From JAEUIX01 sp964611125 (GTDB lineage: Bacteria > Planctomycetota > Phycisphaerae > Phycisphaerales > UBA1924), in contig CAZSZO010000017.1 of assembly GCA_964611125.1 (NCBI GenBank), forward strand, positions 12,300-76,299: DNA of 64,000 nt, in the 5' to 3' direction. Shown in pieces: positions 28,430 through 38,019 of the stretch. Positions within the stretch are counted from its first letter, which is position 1. The number at the start of each line of letters is the position of its first letter. The position numbers and the translations under genes were made by a program. The notes below the pieces were generated by a model. That model had not been told where the DNA came from and made no database searches. It saw only the letters and a program-made list of their open reading frames with translations.

Positions 28430-31243
28430 ATGGCGACAACGTCTCCTTCCATCCCGAGTCACGAGTCCGCCGGCGGGCCGGCAACGACGGTGCCGTCGCC
28501 GTCGCTCGCCAACCCGGGCCCGACGCCGCCTCGCGGGCCCACGTCACGCCAGTTTGATGAAGCACAGCGGGTGTTCCTGAGGGCCATCCAGGCTCCTCCG
28601 GCCGAACGCCAGGGCTGCCTCCTGGGTTGGTGCGGCGGAGACGCCGTGGTCGCCAACCTCGTGCAGGAGTTGCTGGCCGGTGACGAAACCGCCCACCCGG
28701 CCCTGGATGCTCCTGAGCGCGCGTTCCAGCTGTCGGACCCCGACGGCCAGGCCACGGACGCGGAGCGCGCCGCCCAGCTGCCCGGCCACCTGGGTCCCTA
28801 TCGGGTGCTCGGGCTGCTGGGGCGGGGCCGCTGGGGGCTGGTGCTGCGGGCCGTCCAACCGCATGTGGATCGCGAGGTGGCCCTGAAGGTCGTGTGCGAG
28901 CCCGGCCGGTCGGCCCGCGAAGAGCGCGACGGCTTCGCCCGCGAGGTCGCGGCGCTCTCGCGGCTTCAGCACCCCGGCATCGCGCAGGTCTTCGGCGTTG
29001 AGATGCTCGCCTGGTCTGACGGCGTTGAACGGCCCGCCATCGTCATGGAGCTGGTCAAGGGCGAGGCCATCACCTCCGCCCTGCGGGCGGCCGGCCCCGT
29101 CGCCAAGGTCCAGGCCATCGCCCTCGTGTGCGAGGCTGTCGCCCATGCCCATCAGCGCGGCGTGCTCCACCGCGACCTCAAACCCGCCCACATCCTGCTC
29201 GAGCCCGCCGAGGGCCCTCGCCAGCACCATCCCCGGGTCATCGATTTCGGCATCGCCCGCCTGCTCGACCAGGGGCACGGCGACCGCACCATGGCCGGGC
29301 ATGTCGCCGGCACCCTGGCCTACATGGCTCCGGAGCAGACCCAGGGGGGCGTGGGCGACACCCGCTGCGACGTCTATGCGATCGGCGCCGTGCTCTACGA
29401 ACTGCTCGCGGGGCGCCCGCTGGTGGATGTGGGCGGCTGTTCGGTGCTCGAAGCGGTGCGGCAGGTGCAGCGCTGTCAGCCGGCGCCGCTGGGGCTGGGC
29501 GCGACGTTCACGCGCGGGGCCGATCTTGAAGCGGTGGTGCGCAAGGCCGTCGCCCGCGATCCGCGCGACCGCTACCCCACCGTCGACGCCCTGCGCGAGG
29601 ACCTGGGCCGCTGGCTCGAGGGCGCGCCGGTGCGAGCCCGCCCGCTCGGGCCGATCGCCTCGGCGGTCCGCGCAGCCCGCCGCAACCCCCTGATCACCGC
29701 CGGGATCACGGCAGCGCTCCTGGGCCTGGTGGGCGTGACGATCGTGCTCGCGGCGTCGCGGGCCCATGTGCAGCAGGCCGACGCCGAGGCCCGCGAGGCC
29801 GCAGCGTTGCTGCTCAACGAGGTGGCCGAGCGGCTCGCGGGGCGGGTCGGCGCCGCGGCCGACCGCAAGGCGATCCTCGAGCGGCTGATGCCCAGCGTCG
29901 AGCGGCTGGCCGCCCGCCGGCCCGATGACCTGCCGCTGCAGCGGGACTTCGCCAAGCTGCTGGGCGCCCTGGCCGACGCCCTTCAGGAGGAAGATCGCAA
30001 CCGCGAGTCGCTGGACCTCTGCCGGCGGGCCCTCGAGCTCCGCCTTCGCCTCTCAGCGGCCAACCCCAACGACCTGCACGCCGTGGCCGATGTGTCGATC
30101 GCGCGGGTGCGCCTGGGAGACCTGCTGGGCGAGACCGGCGATCGCGAGGGTCAGCGCCGCGCCTATGACGATGCGCTCCGGATCGATCTCGAGCTGATGG
30201 CCCTCCGCCCGGAGGAGCGGCAGTTCCAGGCGAACCTGATCTTCAGCTACGAGCGGCTGGCGGGCATGGCCGTCGGCGACAACCGCCTCGCCGACGCCCG
30301 CACGCTTTCGGAGCGCCAGCTGGCCGGGGCGGAGGCCCTCAAGCGGGCCTTCGGGGCGTCGGTGGCCAATCTGTGGATTCTCGCCAGCGCCCAGGGCGAG
30401 ACGGCCAACATCCTCAGCCGGCTCGGGGAGCACGAGCCGGCGATGAAGCTCTGGCTCGCACAGGTCGCCCTGCTCGAAGACATCGTGGCCCAGGAGCCCT
30501 CGAGCAGGATGTACCGGCTGCGGCTGGCCAGCGCCCGCCTGGGCGCTTCGGAACTGACGTTTCTCACCCGCAACCCGGAACTGGCCCACGACTGGATCCG
30601 CAGGGCCGTGGCCGAGGGTGAAGCGTTGCTCGCCGCCGACCCGCGAGAGACCAATGTCATGATCTTCGTTTCACGCGCTCAGAACATGCTGAGCAGGCGA
30701 CACCTCGCCCAGGGCGACAACGACGCGGCGCTCGCCGCCGCCCATCGGTCCCTCGCCGTCGCTCGGGAACTGGCCCGGTTTTGCGGCGACTGCCCCGAGG
30801 GCCTGAGTTACGCCCTCGCCGCGCAGGGCTGGCTGAGCCAAACCCTCGACACCTTGGGGCTCGCGCGCGAAGCGGCGCAGAGCCGGCTCGACTCAGTCGA
30901 CCTCACACGCCGGTGGGCCCGCAGCGGCCGCGCGGCCGACCAGCTGCCGCTCGCCTTCGCGATCGCCGACGTCGCCGGCGCCTCGCCTGAATTGCTCGCC
31001 GAGGCCCTCGACGCTGTCGGCCGCTCTGGCGACGCCTCGCTGACGGCTGTGGACCTGCGGGCCGGGCTGCTGGTGCGCCAGGGCCGCATCGAAGACGCCT
31101 GGGCGACTGTCGATCGGGCGGAACAAACTCTCAGAGCAGACGACGCCGATGGCCGCGCAGCCGTTCGCCGGCTGCGCGAGCGACTGCCCCCCAGACGCGC
31201 GGGCAACGGCGCCGGCCAGGTTCCTTCGGGCAAGCCAGATTGA
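28430..31243 (+). CDS. Membrane Ser/Thr protein kinase with TPR-like C-terminus
   Basis: 937 residues from the ATG at 28430. The kinase domain (~124-390) has the glycine loop LLGRGRWGLV, Lys153 in ALKVV, the catalytic loop HRDLKPAHILL, DFG in VIDFGIARLL and APEQ in YMAPEQTQGG. A single helix (ITAALLGLVGVTIVLAAS, ~448-465) precedes an alanine/leucine-rich helical-repeat region to the end that looks TPR-like. Kinase inside and repeats outside is the usual planctomycete layout. Sixty-four bases separate it from the ECF sigma gene. It probably phosphorylates the sigma factor or its regulator; no anti-sigma gene is seen. Confidence 0.9.
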   Translation: MATTSPSIPSHESAGGPATTVPSPSLANPGPTPPRGPTSRQFDEAQRVFLRAIQAPPAERQGCLLGWCGGDAVVANLVQELLAGDETAHPALDAPERAFQLSDPDGQATDAERAAQLPGHLGPYRVLGLLGRGRWGLVLRAVQPHVDREVALKVVCEPGRSAREERDGFAREVAALSRLQHPGIAQVFGVEMLAWSDGVERPAIVMELVKGEAITSALRAAGPVAKVQAIALVCEAVAHAHQRGVLHRDLKPAHILLEPAEGPRQHHPRVIDFGIARLLDQGHGDRTMAGHVAGTLAYMAPEQTQGGVGDTRCDVYAIGAVLYELLAGRPLVDVGGCSVLEAVRQVQRCQPAPLGLGATFTRGADLEAVVRKAVARDPRDRYPTVDALREDLGRWLEGAPVRARPLGPIASAVRAARRNPLITAGITAALLGLVGVTIVLAASRAHVQQADAEAREAAALLLNEVAERLAGRVGAAADRKAILERLMPSVERLAARRPDDLPLQRDFAKLLGALADALQEEDRNRESLDLCRRALELRLRLSAANPNDLHAVADVSIARVRLGDLLGETGDREGQRRAYDDALRIDLELMALRPEERQFQANLIFSYERLAGMAVGDNRLADARTLSERQLAGAEALKRAFGASVANLWILASAQGETANILSRLGEHEPAMKLWLAQVALLEDIVAQEPSSRMYRLRLASARLGASELTFLTRNPELAHDWIRRAVAEGEALLAADPRETNVMIFVSRAQNMLSRRHLAQGDNDAALAAAHRSLAVARELARFCGDCPEGLSYALAAQGWLSQTLDTLGLAREAAQSRLDSVDLTRRWARSGRAADQLPLAFAIADVAGASPELLAEALDAVGRSGDASLTAVDLRAGLLVRQGRIEDAWATVDRAEQTLRADDADGRAAVRRLRERLPPRRAGNGAGQVPSGKPD

Positions 31244-31252
31244 CCCGGCCGC

Positions 31253-33187
31253 CTACCGCTCCAGACGGGCCTCGTGCAACGTCACCTCGCCCTTCAGCGG
31301 CGTTCCCTGGATCTGCACGCCGAAGTTGCGGACCGCGTGCATCTGGATCTCGTTCTTGCCGCTCTGGTTACCCCAGAAGGCCTGCTTGCTCAGCGACGCG
31401 ATAGCCACCTTGTAGCTCGCGCGGCCCCCCGTGCCATAGAACGCCTCGGAGATGAACGACTCCCCGTCGTCGCCGGCGGAGCTTCCGTAGGCCACCTGGC
31501 CCGGCGGGCCCGCGCCGGCTTCAGACAGCACAAGATTCAGCTGCACGCCCTTGGGCGCCGTGATCTCGACAACGAAATCGGTGTACCCGCTCAAGTCGAC
31601 GCTCTCGCCGCCCGCGATCGCCGCGGCCTTGGGGCCGAAGATGTTCACACCGCAGCCATACGAGCCGCCCGCGGAGTAGCCCATCGTGTACCCCTTCCCC
31701 CCCGTCCCCGCCCGCCCAAGATTGAGTGAGGCGTCGGGCGCATTCCACACCTCGGCCCCGCGTGTGGCGTCGCCGGCCAGCAGATCAAACGCCGGGGGCC
31801 GGTCGGGCCGCTGCGCGGGGGAATACGTGATCTTGGGCGGCTTGGGGAGTTCGGTCGGCGCCGGGCGGAGCTGACCGGCCCGGATGGATGGGATCTTCGC
31901 GTGGGCCGCCTTCATTGCTCCCAGCAGGGTGGGATAGGGCTGGTTCTTGATGTCGACCACGCCGTAATTGGAGTTCTCGCCGTCGAAGCGGCCCTGCGGC
32001 GACTGATCAGCGAACTCGAACCAGTGCAGACCGATGATGACCGACGATCGCAGCGTCGCCTCGACATACGCCGCGTACCGCTCCGCCCGCTCCGCCTGGG
32101 TGCGCACCACGGCGCCGGCGCCGGCGGTGTTGGGGTTGCCGCTGTTGTTCTCGGCCCCGCGCCAGGAGAATTCGGTGATCATCAGCGGGCGCTTCCCGAG
32201 CACCCAGTAGCGGGCGATGAGCTCGTCGGGGGCGTTGGCGGGCCCGCGATAGTCGTTGAACGAGATCACGTCGCAGTGGGCGCCGCACGCCGCGATCACC
32301 GCGTCGGGCGCATCGCCGGCGAAGCGCGTGCCCAGGATGAGCACGCCTGGGGCGACCTCGCGGACAGCCGCCGCCGCCACGCGGTAGTACTTGTCGGCCA
32401 CCATGGCGGTGAAGTCGCGCCGATCGGCGGAGGCCTTATCGCCGCGCGACTGCTTCAGCAACTCGACGTCGATCGATCTCCAGTCGGCCGGCGGCTGGGG
32501 CAGGTTGTGGGCCTCGGCGAGCGCCTTCACCGTCGGATAGCGGCCCTTCAGGAAGGCGATCGCCGCCTGGCGGATCGGCCCCTCGGCTGGCTCCTCCATG
32601 GCCCGTTCGATCAGGGTGTAGTTGGGGATGCGGTCCCAGCCGGTCTTGCCCCACCAGGCCATCTCGTTATCAAGGAAGACCCCCAGCAGCGACTCAGGCT
32701 TGTGGCGGGCCAGCTCCTTGCGGGCATTTTCGCGGACGAGCTCGGCGAAGTCGTCGCGCAGCGCCGCCAGGCACGGGTGCCGCTCCCCGGCGCTCACGTA
32801 CAGCACCGGCGTGTGGTACAGCCCATCGCCGCCCGGCACCGCCGGGGCGCTCCAGCCGCCGGCGGTGTTGAACCCATGGTCAAGCAGCAGCCCGCGGGCC
32901 CACGCGCCCCACGCGGCGTCGTCACCCTTGAATTGGGTCGGGACCGGGTTGTAGTAGTCCGTCCCCGGGCGCGGCTGATAGGGGCGCGGGGTGACGTTAT
33001 CGATCCCCATCGAAAGGAACCGCTCACCCTTGGCGTTCTGAAACGCCCAGGCGCCCCTGGCGTCGGCCAAGACCGAGATCGCCGGCGGACCCGCCAGCGC
33101 AGCTTCCGCCGCGTCCAATGAACCACTCACGCCGGACGCCGACGCGCATGTCGCCGCAAGCACCGATAACAACATCGCCGAGACCAT
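31253..33187 (-). CDS. Secreted clan-A glycoside hydrolase, agarase/glucanase-like
   Basis: 644 residues, AAGGAG 5 nt before the ATG, with a signal peptide of ~18 residues. Residues ~35-430 look like a TIM-barrel hydrolase. GVFLDNEMAWWG near residue 170 carries the likely acid/base glutamate and MITEFSWRG near residue 338 the likely nucleophile, followed by a GLHWFEFADQ strand. The C-terminal ~170 residues form a beta-rich carbohydrate-binding-like domain. The DNE motif recalls GH50 beta-agarases, but the GH1/GH16 neighbours point to beta-glucans. The family should be settled by profile search. It is the last gene of the transporter/hydrolase run. Confidence 0.72.
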   Translation of the reverse strand: MVSAMLLSVLAATCASASGVSGSLDAAEAALAGPPAISVLADARGAWAFQNAKGERFLSMGIDNVTPRPYQPRPGTDYYNPVPTQFKGDDAAWGAWARGLLLDHGFNTAGGWSAPAVPGGDGLYHTPVLYVSAGERHPCLAALRDDFAELVRENARKELARHKPESLLGVFLDNEMAWWGKTGWDRIPNYTLIERAMEEPAEGPIRQAAIAFLKGRYPTVKALAEAHNLPQPPADWRSIDVELLKQSRGDKASADRRDFTAMVADKYYRVAAAAVREVAPGVLILGTRFAGDAPDAVIAACGAHCDVISFNDYRGPANAPDELIARYWVLGKRPLMITEFSWRGAENNSGNPNTAGAGAVVRTQAERAERYAAYVEATLRSSVIIGLHWFEFADQSPQGRFDGENSNYGVVDIKNQPYPTLLGAMKAAHAKIPSIRAGQLRPAPTELPKPPKITYSPAQRPDRPPAFDLLAGDATRGAEVWNAPDASLNLGRAGTGGKGYTMGYSAGGSYGCGVNIFGPKAAAIAGGESVDLSGYTDFVVEITAPKGVQLNLVLSEAGAGPPGQVAYGSSAGDDGESFISEAFYGTGGRASYKVAIASLSKQAFWGNQSGKNEIQMHAVRNFGVQIQGTPLKGEVTLHEARLER

Positions 33188-33238
33188 GGAGACTCCTTGC
33201 CTGAGATTCCGGCGGGCCGCAGAGCGCGCCGGCGCCGG

Positions 33239-34708
33239 TTAGACGCACGAACCGAAGAACGCCGAGATGAAGTCCGACAGGTCGTCGGGATCGCTCAGAC
33301 CGTCAGCGTTGAAGTCCGCCTCCGGGCACGCCGGGGTCGCGAAGAAGCACCCGATGAAGTCCGACAGGTCATCGGGGTCGACCGCCGCGTCGCCGTTGAA
33401 GTCCGCCGCGCAGACCTGCTCCAGGAGCACATCATCGACGAACGCGGCGCCCGCCGCGCTGGCGGGCTGCACGAACACGAGCGCCAGCCGCACGCGCGCG
33501 GCTCCGGGGGGAGCGGCGCCCTGCACAGCCCGCTGGAGATAGGTGTTCAGCACCGAGGACGCCGTCAGGGCCACGGTCTCGTTCGCCTCCAGGAGCGAGC
33601 CCGCCGCGTCGTACCACTCCAGCTTGATCACCGCCTGGTTGGCCCCCTGCATGCGGTCGAGCGAGCGGTTGAGCCAGTAGGCGCTGGCGCGCCAGCGCTG
33701 CCCGGGGGTGACGGCCATCTCCTGGAAGAGCCCTGAGGAGTTGTAACCGCCGTTGAACTGCCCGAACAGCTTCGCCGAGTTCGAACCCGTGCGCGGGAAG
33801 CCCGTGTCAACGAAGGCGTTGCCATAGGTGGTCCAGCCCAGGAGCGGCTGGTTGCCCGAGGGGCCCCGGTCATCGAACGACTCGTTCAGCACGTTCCGCC
33901 GGTAGACGCGGACGTAGTCCACCAGCATCCGCTGCGGGAAGATGGTGCTGGCGTCGGGGTTGCCCGGCCAGTTGCCGCCCACAGCCGTGTTGATGATGAG
34001 GTAGAACGCGTCGCGCGGCACCGAGATCGTCTGGCGCGAGCGGCGCACGCCGTCGACGTAGAAGTCCAGCCGCTCGGGGAACCACTCGAGCGTGAAGGTG
34101 TGGAAGTCGCTTGAAAAATTGGGCCCGGTGTATGACTCGGTGGTGGTCTGCACCGCCGGGTAGACGCCCCAGTGGTGGCTCATGTACACCGTGCTCGGCT
34201 GGTGGCCCAGCAGCTCCATGATGTCGATCTCCGGCGGCCAGCCGCCGGCCTGGCGGAGCATCCAGATCGCCGGCCACATCCCGCGCGTCGAGGGGAGCTT
34301 GGCGCGGATCTCGAACCGCCCGAAGGCCTGCGAGAACCGGTTCACCGACTCGATCAGCCCCGAGGTGTACGGCCGGCCGCCCTGGGCCCGCCGCTCGGAG
34401 AGAATCGTCAGCTGCCCGTTGGCCACCGACACGTTCGCGGGGGAGTAGTACTGCTGCTCGTTGTTCTTGACGAGGGCCGCGTTCTCGGCCCGCCACTTCG
34501 AGCCGTCAAGCGTGCTGCCGTCGAACTCGTCGCGCCAGGTCATCGTCCAGCCCGGCGGAGGGAGCTCCTGGGCTGGCGCGCCACCCGCGCCGGCTGCGAT
34601 CGCCCCTGCGGCCAACACCGCCGCGCGGCCCAGACTCAGCAGGCCTCGCCCGCCGGTCCGCCCGCCACTCCGACCGTTCCCGACGTGTTTCGCCTTGTTT
34701 CCGCTCAT
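33239..34708 (-). CDS. Secreted GH16 endo-beta-glucanase with dockerin-like tail
   Basis: 489 residues. The signal peptide has a twin-arginine-poor basic start. The GH16 domain (~50-270) contains the catalytic signature EIDIMELLG near residues 159-164 and WPAIWMLRQ. A beta-rich CBM-like domain (~275-420) follows, and then two repeats, DFNGDAAVDPDDLSDFIGCFF and DFNADGLSDPDDLSDFI, typical of Phycisphaerae dockerin-like tails. GH16 enzymes cut beta-1,3- or beta-1,3/1,4-glucans, and laminarin fits the locus. The ATG overlaps the GH1 stop (ATGA), so the two are co-translated. Confidence 0.92.
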   Translation of the reverse strand: MSGNKAKHVGNGRSGGRTGGRGLLSLGRAAVLAAGAIAAGAGGAPAQELPPPGWTMTWRDEFDGSTLDGSKWRAENAALVKNNEQQYYSPANVSVANGQLTILSERRAQGGRPYTSGLIESVNRFSQAFGRFEIRAKLPSTRGMWPAIWMLRQAGGWPPEIDIMELLGHQPSTVYMSHHWGVYPAVQTTTESYTGPNFSSDFHTFTLEWFPERLDFYVDGVRRSRQTISVPRDAFYLIINTAVGGNWPGNPDASTIFPQRMLVDYVRVYRRNVLNESFDDRGPSGNQPLLGWTTYGNAFVDTGFPRTGSNSAKLFGQFNGGYNSSGLFQEMAVTPGQRWRASAYWLNRSLDRMQGANQAVIKLEWYDAAGSLLEANETVALTASSVLNTYLQRAVQGAAPPGAARVRLALVFVQPASAAGAAFVDDVLLEQVCAADFNGDAAVDPDDLSDFIGCFFATPACPEADFNADGLSDPDDLSDFISAFFGSCV

Positions 34709-36177
34709 GACTTGCGCTCCCCGTTGGTCATGGTCGTTGTTGCAACGACCTGGTTCACCCCGTTGCTCTGCTGGGCCGCTTCAGCGGCCGGGCCGGGCAG
34801 CGCCGTCTCGATGGGCTCATCGAGCGAGGCCCCGCCCGTCGCGATCACCCGCGCGTACCAGTAGGCCGAGTCCTTCAGCGTCCGCTGCTGCGTCGCGTAA
34901 TCGACATGCACGAGCCCGAAGCGGTGCCGGTAGCCCTCCGCCCACTCGAAGTTGTCCATGATCGACCAGTGGAAGTATCCGCGAATGTCAACCCCGTCGC
35001 GCACCGCCCGGCGCAGGGCCGTGAGGTACCGGCGGGTGAAATCGATCCGGGCCGTGTCGCGCACGCGCCCGTCGACGCCCACCCAGTCGAGCCCGGACAT
35101 GCCGTTCTCCGTGATCACCACCGGCACGCCGAACCGCTCGTGAATCAGCCGCGGACCCCAGTACAGCGACTCGGGCGCCACCGGCCAGCGGAAGGCCGTC
35201 TCAGGCCACCCGGCCGGGAAGGGCACGACCTTGGGCTTGCCGTCGGGCCCGGCCCGGACGGGCGTGCCGCTGTAGATGTTGGCCCCGAAGAAGTCGAGCG
35301 GCTGGCTGATCGTCTCGAGATCGCCCTCCTGGATCTTCGGCATGTCGGCCCCGAACAGCTCCACGCCGTCGGCCGGGTAGCGCCCCAGGCAGACCGGATC
35401 GGCGAACCACGTGTTGTTCCACGAGTCCTTCTGCGTGATGGAGAACGTGCTCCGCCGCGCGGCGTCGATGTCCGACGGGCTCTCGGTCTCGGGATACTCA
35501 ACGCGCATCGCCGGCGCCCACCCCACCTGGCACCGCCGGCGGGTGTTCCCGCGGATCGCCTGCACGCCGCGCCCGTGGGCCAGCAAGGCGTGGTGCGTCA
35601 CCAGCAGGCGGTCGGCGAAGGAGAGCTTGATCCCCGGTGCGTGCGTGCCGTCGCCGTGACCCAGGCCGATGAAGATCTGCGGCTCGTTGAGCGTCATCCA
35701 CCGACCCACGCGGTCGCCCAGGCGCCGCACCACCACGGCGGCGTACTCAGCAAACCACTCCGCGCTGTCGCGGTTGAGCCACCCGCCCCGGTGGTACAGG
35801 GCCATCGGATAATCCCAGTGGAAGAGCGTCACCCACGGCTCGATCCCCGCGCTCAGCAGCGTGTCGATCAGCCGGTCGTAAAAATCGAGCCCCGCGCCAT
35901 TCACCCGTCCCACCCCGTCGGGCATCACCCGCGGCCAGGAGATCGACAGGCGGTACGCCTGCAGGCCGATCCGCTCCATGAGCGCCACATCGCCCACGGC
36001 GCGGTGATAGTGGTCGCAGGCCTCCTCGCCATGGCGCCCGCCGTGGATGGCGCCGGGCCGCTTGCACATGTCATCCCACACCGAGGGCCCGCGCCCGTCG
36101 GCCGAAGCCGCGCCCTCGATCTGATACGCCGACGATGCGGCGCCCCAAACGAATTCTGGTCCGAATCCCGCGTCCAT
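34705..36177 (-). CDS. bglA: GH1 beta-glucosidase
   Basis: 490 residues, no signal peptide, so cytoplasmic. GH1 hallmarks: FVWGAASSAYQIEGA near the start, acid/base glutamate in MTLNEPQIF near residue 165, nucleophile in VVITENGMS near residue 355, and a C-terminal WSIMDNFEWAEGYRHRFGL. It releases glucose from short beta-glucosides imported by the adjacent ABC transporter. AGGAAGG precedes the ATG. It lies 41 bp after the permease gene and overlaps the GH16 gene. Confidence 0.95.
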   Translation of the reverse strand: MDAGFGPEFVWGAASSAYQIEGAASADGRGPSVWDDMCKRPGAIHGGRHGEEACDHYHRAVGDVALMERIGLQAYRLSISWPRVMPDGVGRVNGAGLDFYDRLIDTLLSAGIEPWVTLFHWDYPMALYHRGGWLNRDSAEWFAEYAAVVVRRLGDRVGRWMTLNEPQIFIGLGHGDGTHAPGIKLSFADRLLVTHHALLAHGRGVQAIRGNTRRRCQVGWAPAMRVEYPETESPSDIDAARRSTFSITQKDSWNNTWFADPVCLGRYPADGVELFGADMPKIQEGDLETISQPLDFFGANIYSGTPVRAGPDGKPKVVPFPAGWPETAFRWPVAPESLYWGPRLIHERFGVPVVITENGMSGLDWVGVDGRVRDTARIDFTRRYLTALRRAVRDGVDIRGYFHWSIMDNFEWAEGYRHRFGLVHVDYATQQRTLKDSAYWYARVIATGGASLDEPIETALPGPAAEAAQQSNGVNQVVATTTMTNGERKS

Positions 36178-36217
36178 ACGAACCTTCCTCCGGCCGAATG
36201 CCGGTCTTGCTCAACCC

Positions 36218-37135
36218 TCAACCCTTCACGGCTCCGCTGGTGAGCCCCGAGATGAACTCCCGCTGCAGCAGCAGGAACAGCGCCATCAGCGGAACCACCG
36301 ACACCAGCGTGCCCGCCATCAGCAGGCCGTAGTCCTGGTAGTACGTGCTCTTGAGCTGCGCGATCGCCACCGCCAAAGGAAAGCGCCCCGGCGTCTGCAT
36401 GACCACCTGCGGCGTGATGAAGTTGTTCCAGGCTCCCAGGAACGTGATCAGCACAAAGGCCCCGATCATCGGGCGCAGCAGCGGCATCACCACGCTGAAG
36501 AAGATCCGCGTCTCGCTGCAGCCGTCGAGCCGGGCGGCCTCAACCAGCGCCGCCGGCACCGTCGTCAGCGACGCCTGCCGGAACAGGAACACCCCGAACG
36601 CCGGGGCGATCGCCGGCAGGATCAGCCCCGCGAATGAATCGAGCAGACCAAGCTGGAACAGCCACTGGAAGCCCGGGGCGATCAGCAGCGGCGGCGGGAT
36701 GACCAGCGCCGCCAGCACCAGCCACGTCGCCCAGCGCCGCCCGGGGAACTCGAACTTGGCCAGCGCATAGCCCGCCATCGCCGAGACCAGGGTCGCCAGC
36801 ACCGCCGTGGTCGACGCGAAGAAGATCGAGTTGACCAGCGCCCGCCCCAGGCCCAGCTCGCCCAGCAGCCGCCAGAAGTGCATCAGCGTCAGCCGCCCCC
36901 AGGCCACCCCCAGGATCCGCTCGTGCGGCTCGCCGATCGGCAGGAACGCCGACGTGAAGAAGTCCTCATTCCGCTTGCACGCGGCACAGACCAGCCACAC
37001 GAACGGCACGCCGGTGATGACCGCCGCGGGGAGGAGCAGCGCGTGCGGGCCCAGCGCGCTCAGCGCCCGCTTCAGCCCGCCCCAGCCCGGGGCGGAGCCG
37101 GCGCCCGGCGTACCAGTCGAGGGGGCGCCGCTCAT
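36218..37135 (-). CDS. Carbohydrate ABC transporter permease, MalG type
   Basis: 305 residues from the ATG at 37135, which overlaps the upstream permease stop. Six hydrophobic segments are visible, and the EAA loop VEAARLDGCSETRIFFSVVMPLLRP contacts the ATPase. The MalG-like ending is QREFISGLTSGAVKG. It pairs with the MalF-type permease next to it to import a sugar, probably a beta-gluco-oligosaccharide from context. No ATPase gene is in the locus, so a shared MsmK-like ATPase is presumably used. Confidence 0.93.
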   Translation of the reverse strand: MSGAPSTGTPGAGSAPGWGGLKRALSALGPHALLLPAAVITGVPFVWLVCAACKRNEDFFTSAFLPIGEPHERILGVAWGRLTLMHFWRLLGELGLGRALVNSIFFASTTAVLATLVSAMAGYALAKFEFPGRRWATWLVLAALVIPPPLLIAPGFQWLFQLGLLDSFAGLILPAIAPAFGVFLFRQASLTTVPAALVEAARLDGCSETRIFFSVVMPLLRPMIGAFVLITFLGAWNNFITPQVVMQTPGRFPLAVAIAQLKSTYYQDYGLLMAGTLVSVVPLMALFLLLQREFISGLTSGAVKG

Positions 37136-38019
37136 GCCGGCTCCTCCCCGCGGCTCAGCAGCCGCTGACCCGCCGCGCACAGCACCAGCACCACCGCCAG
37201 CACCCAGCCGATGGCGCTGGCGTAGCCGAGATCCCCGGCCTCAAAGCCCCGCTGGAACAGGTACATCACCACCGTCAGCCCGCGGTTGTCGGGCCCGGCG
37301 CTGGCGTTGAGCAGCACGTACGGCAACTCGAAGAGCTGGAAGCTGCCGATCACCGACAGCAGCACCACGAACCCCGCCACGGGGCGGATGCTCGGCCACG
37401 TCACCGCGAGGAACCGCCGCCACGGCCCGGCGCCGTCGAGGGCCGACGCCTCGCTGAGCTCCTTGGGCACATTCTGCAGGGCCGCCAGGAAATAGATCAT
37501 GTTGAAGCCCATGTACTGCCAGAGCGTCGCGATGACCAGCGAGGGCATCACATACGCCTGCAGCCAGGGGAAATCGAGATCCCACCCCACCGAAGCGTGC
37601 AGGGCCTGGTTCAGCAGCCCGGTCCGCTTCTCGAAGATCACGCTGAAGATCATCGCCACGAAGACCACGCCCACCAGGGCCGGGGCGAAGAAGATCAGCC
37701 GGTAGATCGCCCGCCCGCGCAGCCCCGGCCGGTTCAGCAGCAGCGCGCACGCCAGCGACAGCGGCAGCTGGATGAAGACCGACGTGAGCGCGTATACCGT
37801 CGTGTTCCAGAGCGCCTTCCAGAAGAGCGGGTCGCTCATCAGGGCCCGGAAGTTCCCCAGCCCCACGAAGCGGGTCGTCCCCGGGCCGTAGGTCTGCTCC
37901 AGCGCCAGCATCGCCGCCTTCCCCAGCGGGTAGATCGTAAACAGGGCGAACAGCAGCACGAACGGCGCAAGAAAGCCCCACGGCGCCAGTCGCGTTGTCC
38001 GCAGCGCGGCGCCGCTCAT
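37132..38019 (-). CDS. Carbohydrate ABC transporter permease, MalF type
   Basis: 295 residues with six hydrophobic segments, beginning WGFLAPFVLLFALFTIYPLG. The EAA loop is LSEASALDGAGPWRRFLAVTWPSIRP. The start overlaps the binding-protein stop (ATGA) and the stop overlaps the MalG-type start (ATGA), a tightly packed translational unit typical of sugar ABC systems. Confidence 0.93.
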   Translation of the reverse strand: MSGAALRTTRLAPWGFLAPFVLLFALFTIYPLGKAAMLALEQTYGPGTTRFVGLGNFRALMSDPLFWKALWNTTVYALTSVFIQLPLSLACALLLNRPGLRGRAIYRLIFFAPALVGVVFVAMIFSVIFEKRTGLLNQALHASVGWDLDFPWLQAYVMPSLVIATLWQYMGFNMIYFLAALQNVPKELSEASALDGAGPWRRFLAVTWPSIRPVAGFVVLLSVIGSFQLFELPYVLLNASAGPDNRGLTVVMYLFQRGFEAGDLGYASAIGWVLAVVLVLCAAGQRLLSRGEEPA